DNA of 35,444 nucleotides from the NCBI GenBank assembly GCA_044221335.1, contig JBGAPI010000059.1, forward strand, positions 1-35,444, in the 5' to 3' direction. The DNA is from JBGAPI01 sp044221335. GTDB lineage: Bacteria; Pseudomonadota; Gammaproteobacteria; Xanthomonadales; Ahniellaceae. How positions within the stretch are numbered: position 1 is the stretch's first letter; every line of letters begins with the position of its first letter. The notes beneath the pieces are model-generated. The model saw only the letters and a list, made by a program, of their open reading frames with translations, had not been told where the DNA came from and did not search any database. This document shows, one piece after another, positions 24,697 to 33,326 of the stretch. The position numbers and the translations under genes were made by a program.

Positions 24697-25785
24697 ATGA
24701 ACACCATGCATGTCGGCGGCCGTCTGCGGCTGCTTGCGTCACTCGCGGTACTCTCGATCGGCACCTCGGCGTCGGCCAGCACGTTGAACCAGAACGTGTC
24801 CTGGACCGTCGACCGCTCCGGCACCACCGCCAAATACCGCGTCGTCGCCTACGGCGACTCGATCTACGCGGGCTACAACGGCTCGACCACCAGCGCCGCC
24901 AAGTACTCGGCGCCCACGGTCGATGCCGAATACCTGTCGGCGCTGTGGAATGCCGACATCGAAAGCGTGCGGCGCGCCAAGTCCGGTGCGGTCGCGTCCG
25001 ACGTGTACAACAACAAGATCGTCGCCGAGCGCTCCTACATGCAGGCGGCGAGCACCCGCGTGGTGACCTTCGAGATGTGCGGCAACGACGGCCTGCAGGC
25101 GCGTTCCTCCTTCAAGAGCCAGACCGGAACCTGCAACTACTCCGGCATGGACACCGCCGTCGCCAACTGCAAGACCTACGTCGCGGCGGCGATGGACTAC
25201 ATCAACGCCAACGCGTATTCGGGCGTCAAGGTCAAGGTGATCTCGAACCTGCACTATCCGGGTTACGCGGCGGACAACGTGCAGAGCGGCTGCAAGGACA
25301 GCGCGACCGGCGCGACGGTCAACCTGCGCGACAAGTTCCTGCCCTATCTCGCGAAGATGAACTACTGGATGTGCGAATACGCCCGCCAGAAGGGCTTCCA
25401 GTGCGCCGACAACTTCGCCGGCTACATGGGGGCGGACTACGACAGCAACAGCGACGGCCAGGTCGACTCCGACGCGCTGCGCTACGTCGCCGGCGACACC
25501 GAGGCGGCCTACGTCGCCCGCATCACGGGCACGCTGAAGCCCACGATCCGCGACGCCAACGTGAAGCTGGTGAGTTCGTCGTCGAGCTACGACTACATCC
25601 AGTCCGACGACACCCACCCGACCTACCAGGGCGGCACGGTGACGGCCGGCCTGTTCGGCGGCAGCACCGGCTCGGGCGCACCGCGCTACACCACGTTCAG
25701 CGGCGGCAAGAGCCCGATCTGGAACAACTACGGCCACGAACGGATGGGCTGGACCGTCTCGGTCTACAACACGCCCACGCCGTGA
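24697..25785 (+). CDS. Secreted SGNH/GDSL-type hydrolase
   Basis: 362 residues with a Sec signal peptide (LRLLASLAVLSIGTSASAS). The SGNH blocks are in order: VAYGDSIYAGY with the nucleophile Ser55, MCGND (127-131) and DDTHPTY (304-310) with the Asp-His pair. DSNSDGQVDSD (249-259) looks like an EF-hand or dockerin-type calcium loop. Eight or so cysteines suggest disulfides outside the cytoplasm. The family hydrolyses esters of lipids or acylated sugars. It is the first gene of a probable operon: the next gene starts 24 bases after its stop, and the Lnt-like gene follows that one after 30 bases. The SD sequence fixes the start at 24697. Confidence 0.85.
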   Translation: MNTMHVGGRLRLLASLAVLSIGTSASASTLNQNVSWTVDRSGTTAKYRVVAYGDSIYAGYNGSTTSAAKYSAPTVDAEYLSALWNADIESVRRAKSGAVASDVYNNKIVAERSYMQAASTRVVTFEMCGNDGLQARSSFKSQTGTCNYSGMDTAVANCKTYVAAAMDYINANAYSGVKVKVISNLHYPGYAADNVQSGCKDSATGATVNLRDKFLPYLAKMNYWMCEYARQKGFQCADNFAGYMGADYDSNSDGQVDSDALRYVAGDTEAAYVARITGTLKPTIRDANVKLVSSSSSYDYIQSDDTHPTYQGGTVTAGLFGGSTGSGAPRYTTFSGGKSPIWNNYGHERMGWTVSVYNTPTP

Positions 25786-25809
25786 CGCAGGCGCAACGGT
25801 GACGATGCC

Positions 25810-26532
25810 GTGAGCGTCGAGCGGCCGCTGACTGGCCCGACTGCCGCAGGGAACGCGGCAGACGGGCTCGGGCGGCCGCTCGCTACGCCGCGGCGCCTTC
25901 GGCGCTGGCTGGCGCCGGGACTCGCGCTCGCGGCGCTGGCGATCGCGCTGGGGACGGTGTTCACCATGACGGGACGACGCCCGTCGGCCGCTCCGGTCGC
26001 GCCCGCGTCCGCCGTTCCCGCCGTGCCCGTCGACCAGGCGCTGCCTGCCGGGCATCGGAATCCAGCGTCGGCGGTGCCGAGGATGCGGGTGCGGACGGTC
26101 GAACTGGCGGCAGCGCAGCCGGACGTCGTCGGCGACCCGCGTGCCGGCATGTCCGGCGCACCGTTGGATCCGAACGACATTGCCACCTACTACCACCCGG
26201 GCGATCCGGTTCCGACGATGTCCGAACTGATCCAGGCGCTGCGCGAGTCGGGCGTCGACACCGGCATCGCCGCGTTCAATCCGCCGGGCACGAAACCGCT
26301 GCTGCAGGGCCTCGCGGTGCCGCCGGATTTCCCATTGCCGCCCGGCTACATGCGCCACCACCAGGTCACCGATGACGGCGTGGACGTGCCGGCCATCCTG
26401 ATGTTCTCTCCCGAGGCCCAGTTGTTCGACCGCTCGGGGAATCCGATCGCGCTGCCCGAAGACCGCGTGGTGCCGCCGGAGCTGGTGCCGCCGGGAATGC
26501 CGATCGTTCCGGTCGTGTTGCCGGACACATGA
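25810..26532 (+). CDS. Membrane-anchored proline-rich protein of unknown function
   Basis: 240 residues starting at GTG 25810; no ATG in frame gives a better beginning. A cytoplasmic N-terminus of about 34 residues leads to one transmembrane helix (LAPGLALAALAIALGTVFTM), then an Ala/Pro linker and a proline-rich outer domain (PPDFPLPPGYMRHHQVTDDG ... PPELVPPGMPIVPVVLPDT). No known domain is recognised. Position between the SGNH hydrolase and the Lnt-like gene with short gaps on both sides suggests it works with them at the periplasmic face. Confidence 0.7.
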   Translation: MSVERPLTGPTAAGNAADGLGRPLATPRRLRRWLAPGLALAALAIALGTVFTMTGRRPSAAPVAPASAVPAVPVDQALPAGHRNPASAVPRMRVRTVELAAAQPDVVGDPRAGMSGAPLDPNDIATYYHPGDPVPTMSELIQALRESGVDTGIAAFNPPGTKPLLQGLAVPPDFPLPPGYMRHHQVTDDGVDVPAILMFSPEAQLFDRSGNPIALPEDRVVPPELVPPGMPIVPVVLPDT

Positions 26533-26562
26533 GGACACTTCCGATGCGGCCAGGACGGCCCG

Positions 26563-29049
26563 ATGACCACCGCCGCTCCCTCTGAGCCGGCGCACGCCAG
26601 GGCCATCGGCGAGGTCGTTCGCGTGCTGCTCGGAGTCGCCGGCGGCGGCCTGCTGATCGCCGCGTACGCGAAGGGCGGGTGGGCCTGGCCGTTCGGCCTG
26701 GTGATGCTGGTGCCGTGGCTGTGGACGCTGGACCGGCTGCGGTCGCTCCGCGCCACGCTGGCCGCCGGCGTGCTGATGACGATGGCCTACGGCCTCGCCG
26801 CGACCGGATGGTTCGGCGCAGCCTTCGGGTCCTACGTCGGTCTCGGCGTGCTGCCGGCGACTCTGATCCTGCTGGTCGTCGCACCGCTGCTGCAGCCGCA
26901 GATCCTCGCGTATGTGCTCGCGCGAAGGCTGCTGAGCGGTCGCTCCCCGGCCGTGCGCGCGGGGGCGGCCGCGGCCGCCTGGGTCGCGACCGAGTGGCTG
27001 TGTCCGAAGCTGCTCGGCGACACCCTCGGACATGGCCTGCAGCCGTCGCTCTACCTGCGCCAGGCCGCGGACCTTGGCGGCGCCGCCGGGCTCACCGTCC
27101 TCCTGCTGCTCGGCAACGACGCCGTCGCGCAGGCGCTCGGCGCCGGTCGAGCGGCGTGGCGCGCGCTGGCGCTCGCCGCGGCGCTGTGGGCGGCGACGGC
27201 GGCCTACGGGATGGCGCGCCTGTCCCAGCTGCAGTCCTACTGGACATCACCCGCGCCGGCGCTGCGCGTGGGGCTGGTGCAGGCGAACCTGACCGACCTC
27301 GAGCGGCGGCGGGCGGAACGCGGTACCTACGCGACGGTGCGCGAATTGCTCGACCTGCAGCTTGCGATGTCCGAACAGGCGGTACGCGAACAGGGAGCGC
27401 AGGCGCTGCTGTGGTCGGAGACGGTGTATCCGACGACCTTCGGCCACCCGAAGAGCGAGGACGGCGCGGCGTTCGATCGCGAACTCGCCGAGCGGGTTTC
27501 CCGGCTCGGCGTGCCGCTGGTGTTCGGCACCTACGACCGCGACGACACCGGCGAGTACAACAGCGCCGCCTTCCTCGATCCGGTCCGCGGCCTCCTCGGC
27601 CACTACCGCAAGACCCACCTGTTCCCTCTGACCGAACGCGTGCCGCCCCTGATCGACGGGCCGCTGCTCCGGCAGTGGCTGCCGTGGACCGGGACCTGGC
27701 AGCCGGGCGACGGTGCGCGCGTGTTTCCACTCAGGGTCGCCGAGGGGCTCGAGGCGCCGGTGCTGCCGCTGATCTGCCTCGATGACGTCCGTCCGCAGCT
27801 CGCGCTCGACGGGACTCGGCTGGGCGCCCAGGCGCTCGTCGGACTGTCCAACGATTCCTGGTTCACCGCGCATCCGGCCGGCGCGCGCCTGCACCTCGCC
27901 GTCGCCACGTTCCGCAGCATCGAGACGCGGCTGCCGCAGGTGCGGGTCACGACCAACGGCTACAGCGCGCTGGTCGACGAGTCCGGCGAGATCCTGGTGC
28001 AGACCGGGATGGGGCAGCGCGCGGTGCTGGTCGGCGAGATCCCGCTGCGCGATCCGGCGGCCACGCTGATGGTGCGCTGGGGCGACTGGGTCGGCCCGGT
28101 CGCCGCGCTCTGTCTGGTCCTGATGCTGCTGTGGGAGGCGAGCAGTCGGCTGTCACGTCCCGCGCCGCTCGCGGGCGAAGGGCAACGCGATCCGCAGGTG
28201 TGGGCGTGTCGGGTCGTGCTGTTGACGGCGACCTCCCAGCGCGCGCTGCGGGTCCTGGAACTCGTCGCGCTCGGCGGCTTGTCGTGGCTGGTCATCCGGA
28301 TGGCCGGTCGCGACGGATGGCAGGTGAATTCGATCGACCAGGTGCGGATCTTCGGTGGGGTCGTCGTGGCGTCGCTGCTGGTCGCGTGGGCGATCCGTCA
28401 CGTCAACGCCGGCGTGGCGCGACTCGCCGACGGGGCACTGCGCGTGGAGGGTGGCTTCGGCCGCGTCGATCTGCCGCTCGCGGCGATCCATCGCCTCCGC
28501 GTCGCGCGCCCGGCCACGGCCCACGCCACGCTCATTCTGTCCGATGCCGCCGGCGCGCCCCTCCGGCAGCGACTCGAGATCGCCGACGCGCCGGCGCTGC
28601 TCGGGGTGCTGCAAGCCAGCGGGGCGACGGTCGCGTTCGACGACGATGCTTCGGCGGCCCGCGCGAAGCACGCGGCGCGCCGGGCGTCGGTCCGCAGCGC
28701 GTGGCTGGATCATGGCGCGATCCGCTTCGCCCTCTATCCGCTGCTGCTCGCGCTGCCGGCCTTTCGCCTGCACCAGATGATCACCTTCGGCGGCACCTTC
28801 GGCGAGGCCCAGGCGTACGGTACCGCGGCCTGGCTCGGTGGACTGCTGATCTGGTGGGCGGCATGGTCGCTCGGGTCGATGCTGCTGGCGGTCGCCCTGC
28901 GCGGCGTGATCGAGTCGGTGGCGGCAGGGGTCGACCGGATGTGGCCGGCGAGCGCGATGAGGGCGCGCCAGGTCCTCGAGGGACTCGGCCGCGCCGTCTA
29001 TTACCTGGGGCCGCCGGCGTGGCTGGCGATCAAGGCGTCCTGGGGCTGA
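26563..29049 (+). CDS. Apolipoprotein N-acyltransferase-like enzyme with extra C-terminal module
   Basis: 828 residues against about 510 for Lnt. Residues 20-225 hold the multi-helix membrane part, and 233-500 the nitrilase-like domain. The triad is Glu286 in LWSETVYP, Lys350 in YRKTHLFPLTERVP (with Glu358 in the ERVP position) and Cys405 in LICLDD. WSE replaces the usual WPE, and CLD replaces CYE. Lnt adds a third acyl chain to lipoproteins in the inner membrane. After the Lnt exit helix (512-524) come about 300 further residues: two helices (565-612), a small soluble segment resembling a bacterial PH-like fold (620-690), a charged linker and two more helices (720-780). This fusion is not a form I recognise, so it may be a paralogue with its own acceptor. 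Confidence 0.8.
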   Translation: MTTAAPSEPAHARAIGEVVRVLLGVAGGGLLIAAYAKGGWAWPFGLVMLVPWLWTLDRLRSLRATLAAGVLMTMAYGLAATGWFGAAFGSYVGLGVLPATLILLVVAPLLQPQILAYVLARRLLSGRSPAVRAGAAAAAWVATEWLCPKLLGDTLGHGLQPSLYLRQAADLGGAAGLTVLLLLGNDAVAQALGAGRAAWRALALAAALWAATAAYGMARLSQLQSYWTSPAPALRVGLVQANLTDLERRRAERGTYATVRELLDLQLAMSEQAVREQGAQALLWSETVYPTTFGHPKSEDGAAFDRELAERVSRLGVPLVFGTYDRDDTGEYNSAAFLDPVRGLLGHYRKTHLFPLTERVPPLIDGPLLRQWLPWTGTWQPGDGARVFPLRVAEGLEAPVLPLICLDDVRPQLALDGTRLGAQALVGLSNDSWFTAHPAGARLHLAVATFRSIETRLPQVRVTTNGYSALVDESGEILVQTGMGQRAVLVGEIPLRDPAATLMVRWGDWVGPVAALCLVLMLLWEASSRLSRPAPLAGEGQRDPQVWACRVVLLTATSQRALRVLELVALGGLSWLVIRMAGRDGWQVNSIDQVRIFGGVVVASLLVAWAIRHVNAGVARLADGALRVEGGFGRVDLPLAAIHRLRVARPATAHATLILSDAAGAPLRQRLEIADAPALLGVLQASGATVAFDDDASAARAKHAARRASVRSAWLDHGAIRFALYPLLLALPAFRLHQMITFGGTFGEAQAYGTAAWLGGLLIWWAAWSLGSMLLAVALRGVIESVAAGVDRMWPASAMRARQVLEGLGRAVYYLGPPAWLAIKASWG

Positions 29050-29152
29050 GCGGCGCCGCGGCCGGAGCTCCGTCGGACCGTGCCGAAGGGCCGGGTTCCC
29101 GGTCGCATCGAATTCGGCGACGATCGGGATCGGCCTCCTGGGAATCCTCGTC

Positions 29153-31126
29153 ATGGCACTCCGATACGTGCAGGTCTCCGGACTGACGGCGGCGCTGCTG
29201 CTGGCTGCCGGTGCAGCCGCAAAGCCTCCGGCCGACGCGCGGGTGACGCCGATGACGCCCGACGTCGTCGCGTCCTACGACGAGGTGCGCCCCGAGGCCG
29301 ACTACGTGAAGCGCGTCGTGATGATCCCGATGCGCGACGGCGTGAAGCTGTACACCGTGATCGTGATGAAGAAGGGCACGCGTGGCGCGCCGATCCTGCT
29401 GACACGTACCCCGTACGACGCCAAGGGCCAGACCTCGCGCACCAAGAGCCAGTCGATCACCGAGATCGTGCAGGCGATGGACGCCGAGTTCGTGGCCGAC
29501 CACTACATCCGCGTCTACCAGGACATCCGCGGCCTGCACCGCTCCGAGGGCGAGTTCGTGATGACGCGGCCGATCATCGGGCCGCTCAACCACAGCAAGG
29601 TCGACGAGTCGACCGATGCCTGGGACACCATCGACTGGCTGGTGAAGAACACGCCCGAGAGCAACGGCAAGGTCGGCGTGATCGGCAGCAGCTATCCCGG
29701 CTTCACCACGCTGATGGCCGAGATCGATCCGCATCCGGCGCTGAAGGCTGCGGTGCCGCAGAGTCCGATGGTCGACGCCTGGATCGGCGACGACGACTTC
29801 CACAACGGCGCCTTCCGCAACGGCACGCTGGACTACGTCGTCCGCCAGAGCACCGGCAAGGCCGAGAGCGGCGCCGCAGCCGCGGTCGGCGTCGGCGACG
29901 ACTACACCCGCTATCTCGCGGCCGGCTCGACCGGCGACTACGCGCGGCACTGGGGCATCGACCAGTACCCGTTCGTCCGCAAGCTGATGGAGAACCCGGC
30001 CTACACCGAGTTCTGGTCGCTGCAGGCGGTGGACAAGTGGATGGCGGCGCGGCCGCTGACGGTGCCGACGATGCTGGTGGTCGGCCAGTGGGATCAGGAG
30101 GATTCCTACGGCGCGCCGGCGGTGTATCGGGCGCTCGAGCCCAAGGACACGAACAACAATCTCGTTTCTCTGGTGATCGGGCCGTGGCGCCATTCCGGCG
30201 TCAACCACTACGGCTACGACCTCGGCGCGCTGACCTTCACCGGCGACACCGCATTGGAGTTCCGGGTGAAGTACCTGAAGCCCTTCCTCGACCACCATCT
30301 CAAGGACGGCCCCGACCCGCATACCCCGCCGGTACTGACCTACGCGACGGGCGCGAACCGCTGGGAGGAATCACCGAAGTGGCCGATGGGCGCGGCCAAG
30401 CCGCTGTACCTCGGCGAGAATTTCAGCGCGAGTTTCACCGCGCCGACGGCGAGTGGACACGACGACTATCTGTCCGATCCGGCCAAGCCTGTGCCGTTCC
30501 TGCCGCGCCCGATCGACATGCACAACCCGACGCAATGGCGGCCCTGGCTGGTCCGCGACCAGCGCTTCGTCTCGGACCGCCCGGACGTGCTGGTCTACGA
30601 GACGACGGTGCTCGAGCAGCCGCTGCACATCATGGGCGCGCCGGAGGTCCAGCTGTTCGCCGCGACCTCGGGTACGGACAGCGACTGGGTGGTGAAGCTG
30701 GTCGACGTCTATCCCAACACCTCGCCGGAGCCGGCCGAACAGGGCTCGAAGCCGGGGATGGCGGGGTACGAGCTGGCCGTCGGCCTCGAGATCTTCCGCG
30801 GCCGCTATGTCGATGCCTTCGACAAGCCGCGCGCGCTGGTGCCGGGCAAGGCCGAGAAGTACGGCTTCAGCCTGCCCAATGTCGACCACGTCTTCCTGCC
30901 CGGCCACAAGATCCAGGTGCAGATCCAGTCGAGCCTGTTCCCGCTCTACGAAGCCCGGCGACTACCGGAAGGCGACGCAGAGCATCTACCGTGGGGCGGA
31001 CAAGGCCAGCCGAGTGATGCTGCCGGTGGTGCCCTAGAGCGGTCACGCCGTTGGGAGAGTTTCAGTCCCGATCGCGCATCGCTCCGACAGGACGGATGTC
31101 GTGGCAGGGGGCTTCAGCCCCGATGA
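29153..31126 (+). CDS. CocE/NonD-family hydrolase with frameshifted C-terminus
   Basis: The open frame gives 657 residues, of which 1-599 match the family. A signal peptide (VSGLTAALLLAAGAAAK) indicates export. The alpha/beta-hydrolase triad is Ser180 in GSSYPG, Asp314 in GQWDQEDSYG and His347 in GPWRHSG. The C-terminal jelly-roll domain covers about 430 onward. The family includes cocaine esterase, alpha-amino-acid ester hydrolases and X-Pro peptidases. After FPLY (ending 30949) the frame changes. The expected ending KPGDYRKATQSIYRGADKAS-RVMLPVVP lies in another frame from 30951 to the TAG at 31035-31037, and about a dozen residues usually found between are missing. The present frame instead runs on into the REP array. 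Confidence 0.85.
   Translation: MALRYVQVSGLTAALLLAAGAAAKPPADARVTPMTPDVVASYDEVRPEADYVKRVVMIPMRDGVKLYTVIVMKKGTRGAPILLTRTPYDAKGQTSRTKSQSITEIVQAMDAEFVADHYIRVYQDIRGLHRSEGEFVMTRPIIGPLNHSKVDESTDAWDTIDWLVKNTPESNGKVGVIGSSYPGFTTLMAEIDPHPALKAAVPQSPMVDAWIGDDDFHNGAFRNGTLDYVVRQSTGKAESGAAAAVGVGDDYTRYLAAGSTGDYARHWGIDQYPFVRKLMENPAYTEFWSLQAVDKWMAARPLTVPTMLVVGQWDQEDSYGAPAVYRALEPKDTNNNLVSLVIGPWRHSGVNHYGYDLGALTFTGDTALEFRVKYLKPFLDHHLKDGPDPHTPPVLTYATGANRWEESPKWPMGAAKPLYLGENFSASFTAPTASGHDDYLSDPAKPVPFLPRPIDMHNPTQWRPWLVRDQRFVSDRPDVLVYETTVLEQPLHIMGAPEVQLFAATSGTDSDWVVKLVDVYPNTSPEPAEQGSKPGMAGYELAVGLEIFRGRYVDAFDKPRALVPGKAEKYGFSLPNVDHVFLPGHKIQVQIQSSLFPLYEARRLPEGDAEHLPWGGQGQPSDAAGGALERSRRWESFSPDRASLRQDGCRGRGLQPR
30951..31037 (+). 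pseudogene. Detached C-terminal 28 codons of the CocE/NonD hydrolase
   Basis: Reads KPGDYRKATQSIYRGADKAS and ends RVMLPVVP then TAG. This is the conserved end of CocE/NonD hydrolases but lies out of frame with the preceding 599 codons. It marks a deletion or frameshift at 30950/30951. Confidence 0.75.
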
Positions 31127-31180
31127 CGCACCGCCTCGGCAGAGCGGATATTGTCGGAGATGCTTCAGCCCCGATGGCGC
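31050..31180. repeat. Array of three REP-like units, GGGGCTTCAGCCCC family
   Basis: TTCAG cores at 31061, 31113 and 31164 give a period of 51-52 bases. Each is followed by CCCGATNNCGC and a spacer ending CGGATGTYGTGG or CGGATATTGTCGG. The first unit is degenerate, the second is a full GGGGGCTTCAGCCCC hairpin. The array fills the gap between the hydrolase and the next gene. It is the same unit as at 20830-20893. Confidence 0.8.
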
Positions 31181-31213
31181 GCCACCACCGGCCGACCCCG
31201 ATCCAACCCCGAC

Positions 31214-31957
31214 ATGCGTGAACTCTCCGATTCCTGGTCCGACCTGCAGGACGCCTACGGCCCGGCGGACGGCGTCCCGCGACTGCTGGCGAACCTGAGC
31301 TCCGATTCCAGGAACCGGGCGTGGGACGAGGCCTGGGCGCGGCTCTGTCACCAGGGCAAGGTCTACTCCGCAAGCTTCGCCGCCCTTCCGCACCTGTTGT
31401 CGACCGCGACGCGCTTCTCGCCGTCGCAGCGTCCGATGATCCTGGCGCTTGCGAGCTGCATCTGTTCGGGAGCCAGCGACACGGTGAGCATTCCCGACTC
31501 CCGCCGGGAGTACGCGCCGTCGATCCGAGCGTTCGAGGACCTCGCCCTCGAGACCAGTCGCGAACGCGGGATTCCGCAGTCGGACTACATCTACGTCCTG
31601 CAGGCGGTGCTCTCGTTCCGCGGCATCCATCCGTGGTCCTCGCTGCTGGATCGTCTGGGGAGCGAAGAATTCGAAGCCACTTGCCCGCAGTGCGACGCGG
31701 CCCTCTTCGTGGCGATCGGTTCGCGGGGCTGCTTCACGTCGGTGGAGGACTACGCCGTGACGAAGGACGCGAGAACCGCACCCGTGTCCCCGCGCGACAC
31801 GCTTCCGGAGCCGGGGGCCTGGCTGCGCGCGACGGCGCTCGCCGTGGGGCAGGTCGAGCTTGCGGATCGAATGTCGCACCTGTTCGGCGTTGCGGAGTGC
31901 GCCAGCTGCAGGTGCCGTTTCGACCTGGGCGCGCGACTCGAAGAGGAGAACGCGTAG
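31214..31957 (+). CDS. Hypothetical protein with C-terminal zinc-ribbon-like cysteines
   Basis: 247 residues from ATG 31214, the first ATG after the REP array; an earlier start at 31151 would lie within the repeat. The N-terminal half is helical and carries the distinctive WARLCHQGKVYSASFAALPHLL (about 41-62), a segment I associate with HEAT-like proteins found near toxin/immunity loci. The C-terminal half has CPQC (157-160) and CASCRC (229-234), which could form one zinc site. No signal peptide. Function unknown; an immunity-type role is a guess. It converges on the FAD monooxygenase gene with a gap of 51 bases and no clear terminator. Confidence 0.7.
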   Translation: MRELSDSWSDLQDAYGPADGVPRLLANLSSDSRNRAWDEAWARLCHQGKVYSASFAALPHLLSTATRFSPSQRPMILALASCICSGASDTVSIPDSRREYAPSIRAFEDLALETSRERGIPQSDYIYVLQAVLSFRGIHPWSSLLDRLGSEEFEATCPQCDAALFVAIGSRGCFTSVEDYAVTKDARTAPVSPRDTLPEPGAWLRATALAVGQVELADRMSHLFGVAECASCRCRFDLGARLEEENA

Positions 31958-32008
31958 CTCCTCGGGAGTTGCGACAAGGTTCCGGCGCGCCGCGATCGTC
32001 GACCGGCC

Positions 32009-33193
32009 TCAGATCCCGTAGTCCGGCAACGCCATCTCGTCGTGGAAATAGCGCCCCATCAGGATCCTGGGGAACACCGGCAGCCGCATCAGCAGCGTGG
32101 CGTAGTCGCGCAGCCGGACGCCGAGCGCGGTCCTCGGGACGAACGACGGCACCAGGCCCTCGGCCTGCTTCTGCTTGCGGGCGATGACCGCTTTCAGCAG
32201 CGACTGGTAGCGGGCGAGGGCGGTGGCGCAGTCGCTTCCGTGCCGGTGCAGTTCGCCCGCGAGCACGTAGGCCGCCGCGAGCGCGAGTCCCGCGCCTTCG
32301 CCGGCGATCAGGGATGGGCAGGCCGCGGCGTCGCCGAGCAGCGCGACCCTGCCTTGGGTCCAAGCATCCATCCGGATCTGGCTGATGCTGTCGAAGTAGA
32401 TCTCGCCACTCGTGTCCATCGCTTGCACTACGGCTTCGGATTCCCAGCCGATGCCGTCGAGCGCGGCGGCCACTGCGGCCTTGCGCCCGGCGAGATCGTC
32501 GATGCGGCGTTCCGCGAGATGCTCGTCGCGCAGCAGCACGAAGAACAGCATCCGGCCGTCGTTGAGCGGGAAGCGGGCGACGTAGCGGCCGGGCGCGGTG
32601 TGCGCCACGTAGGTGCTACCGTCGCGATGCGGATAGTCGGCGACCTCGAAGGACGCGACGTGGCAGCCCATCGGGTACTCGAAGCGCGTGTCGGGTCCGA
32701 AGACGAGCTGGCGGACGCGCGAATGCAAGCCATCCGCGCCGATCAGCAGGTCGACCTCCCGCGCCGGCGCCTGCTCGAACGACAGCCGCACACGCGTCCC
32801 GTCGTCGTCGATCGCGGTCACCGTGTCACCGAACAGCGTCTCGACCCGCGGATCGAGCGACGCATGGATCGCCGCGGCGATGTCGGTCCGCGCCAACGTG
32901 GCCATCCGTCCCCGGGCGAGCTTCAGCAGCACGCTGGACGGATAGCCACCGCGGGTGCGCCCGGACCGATCCACCATGCGCAGTTCGTCCGAGACATGCT
33001 GCCGTTCAAGCAGGTGCTGCAGCAATCCCATCCGTTCCAGCGTGTCGTAGCCGATGCCCCAGAGGTTCAGCACGAAACCGCCGGTGCGGAGCTTGGGTGC
33101 GCGCTCGACCAACAGCACCTCGTGGCCGAGCTTGCCCAGCCAGCAGGCGAGGGCGGTGCCGGCGATACCTGCCCCTTGGATCGCAACTCTCAT
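32009..33193 (-). CDS. FAD-dependent monooxygenase (PHBH/TetX-like)
   Basis: 394 residues from ATG 33193, which places the Rossmann motif MRVAIQGAGIAG at the very N-terminus; an ATG 24 bases upstream is a possible alternative. The three family motifs are present: GxGxxG at 7-12, DLLIGADGLHSRVR (DG motif) in the middle, and RVALLGDAAACPSLIAGEG (GD motif) near residue 280. Group A flavoprotein monooxygenases hydroxylate aromatic or polyketide-like substrates using NAD(P)H and oxygen. The substrate cannot be read here. The upstream neighbour on the same strand, a TPR/ankyrin lipoprotein, ends 133 bases away. A fossil of a second gene of this type lies at 35055-35148. Confidence 0.88.
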   Translation of the reverse strand: MRVAIQGAGIAGTALACWLGKLGHEVLLVERAPKLRTGGFVLNLWGIGYDTLERMGLLQHLLERQHVSDELRMVDRSGRTRGGYPSSVLLKLARGRMATLARTDIAAAIHASLDPRVETLFGDTVTAIDDDGTRVRLSFEQAPAREVDLLIGADGLHSRVRQLVFGPDTRFEYPMGCHVASFEVADYPHRDGSTYVAHTAPGRYVARFPLNDGRMLFFVLLRDEHLAERRIDDLAGRKAAVAAALDGIGWESEAVVQAMDTSGEIYFDSISQIRMDAWTQGRVALLGDAAACPSLIAGEGAGLALAAAYVLAGELHRHGSDCATALARYQSLLKAVIARKQKQAEGLVPSFVPRTALGVRLRDYATLLMRLPVFPRILMGRYFHDEMALPDYGI

Positions 33194-33326
33194 CGGTGCG
33201 CCGTCGCGTCGAGTCATCGGTGGTCCGGATGCGGAATCTTCTCGGCTCGAGCTTCCAGGCGGCGTGCCGAACGCAAGCGTATCGTCGCGGACGACGACGT
33301 GTGCGAACGCCCCGAAACGGAGACTT

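Noticed and set aside
31050..31180. CRISPR array (repeats with a regular period of about 51 bases)
   Set aside because: Only three units, the spacers are themselves related to each other, the cores are GC-rich hairpins, and no cas gene is nearby.
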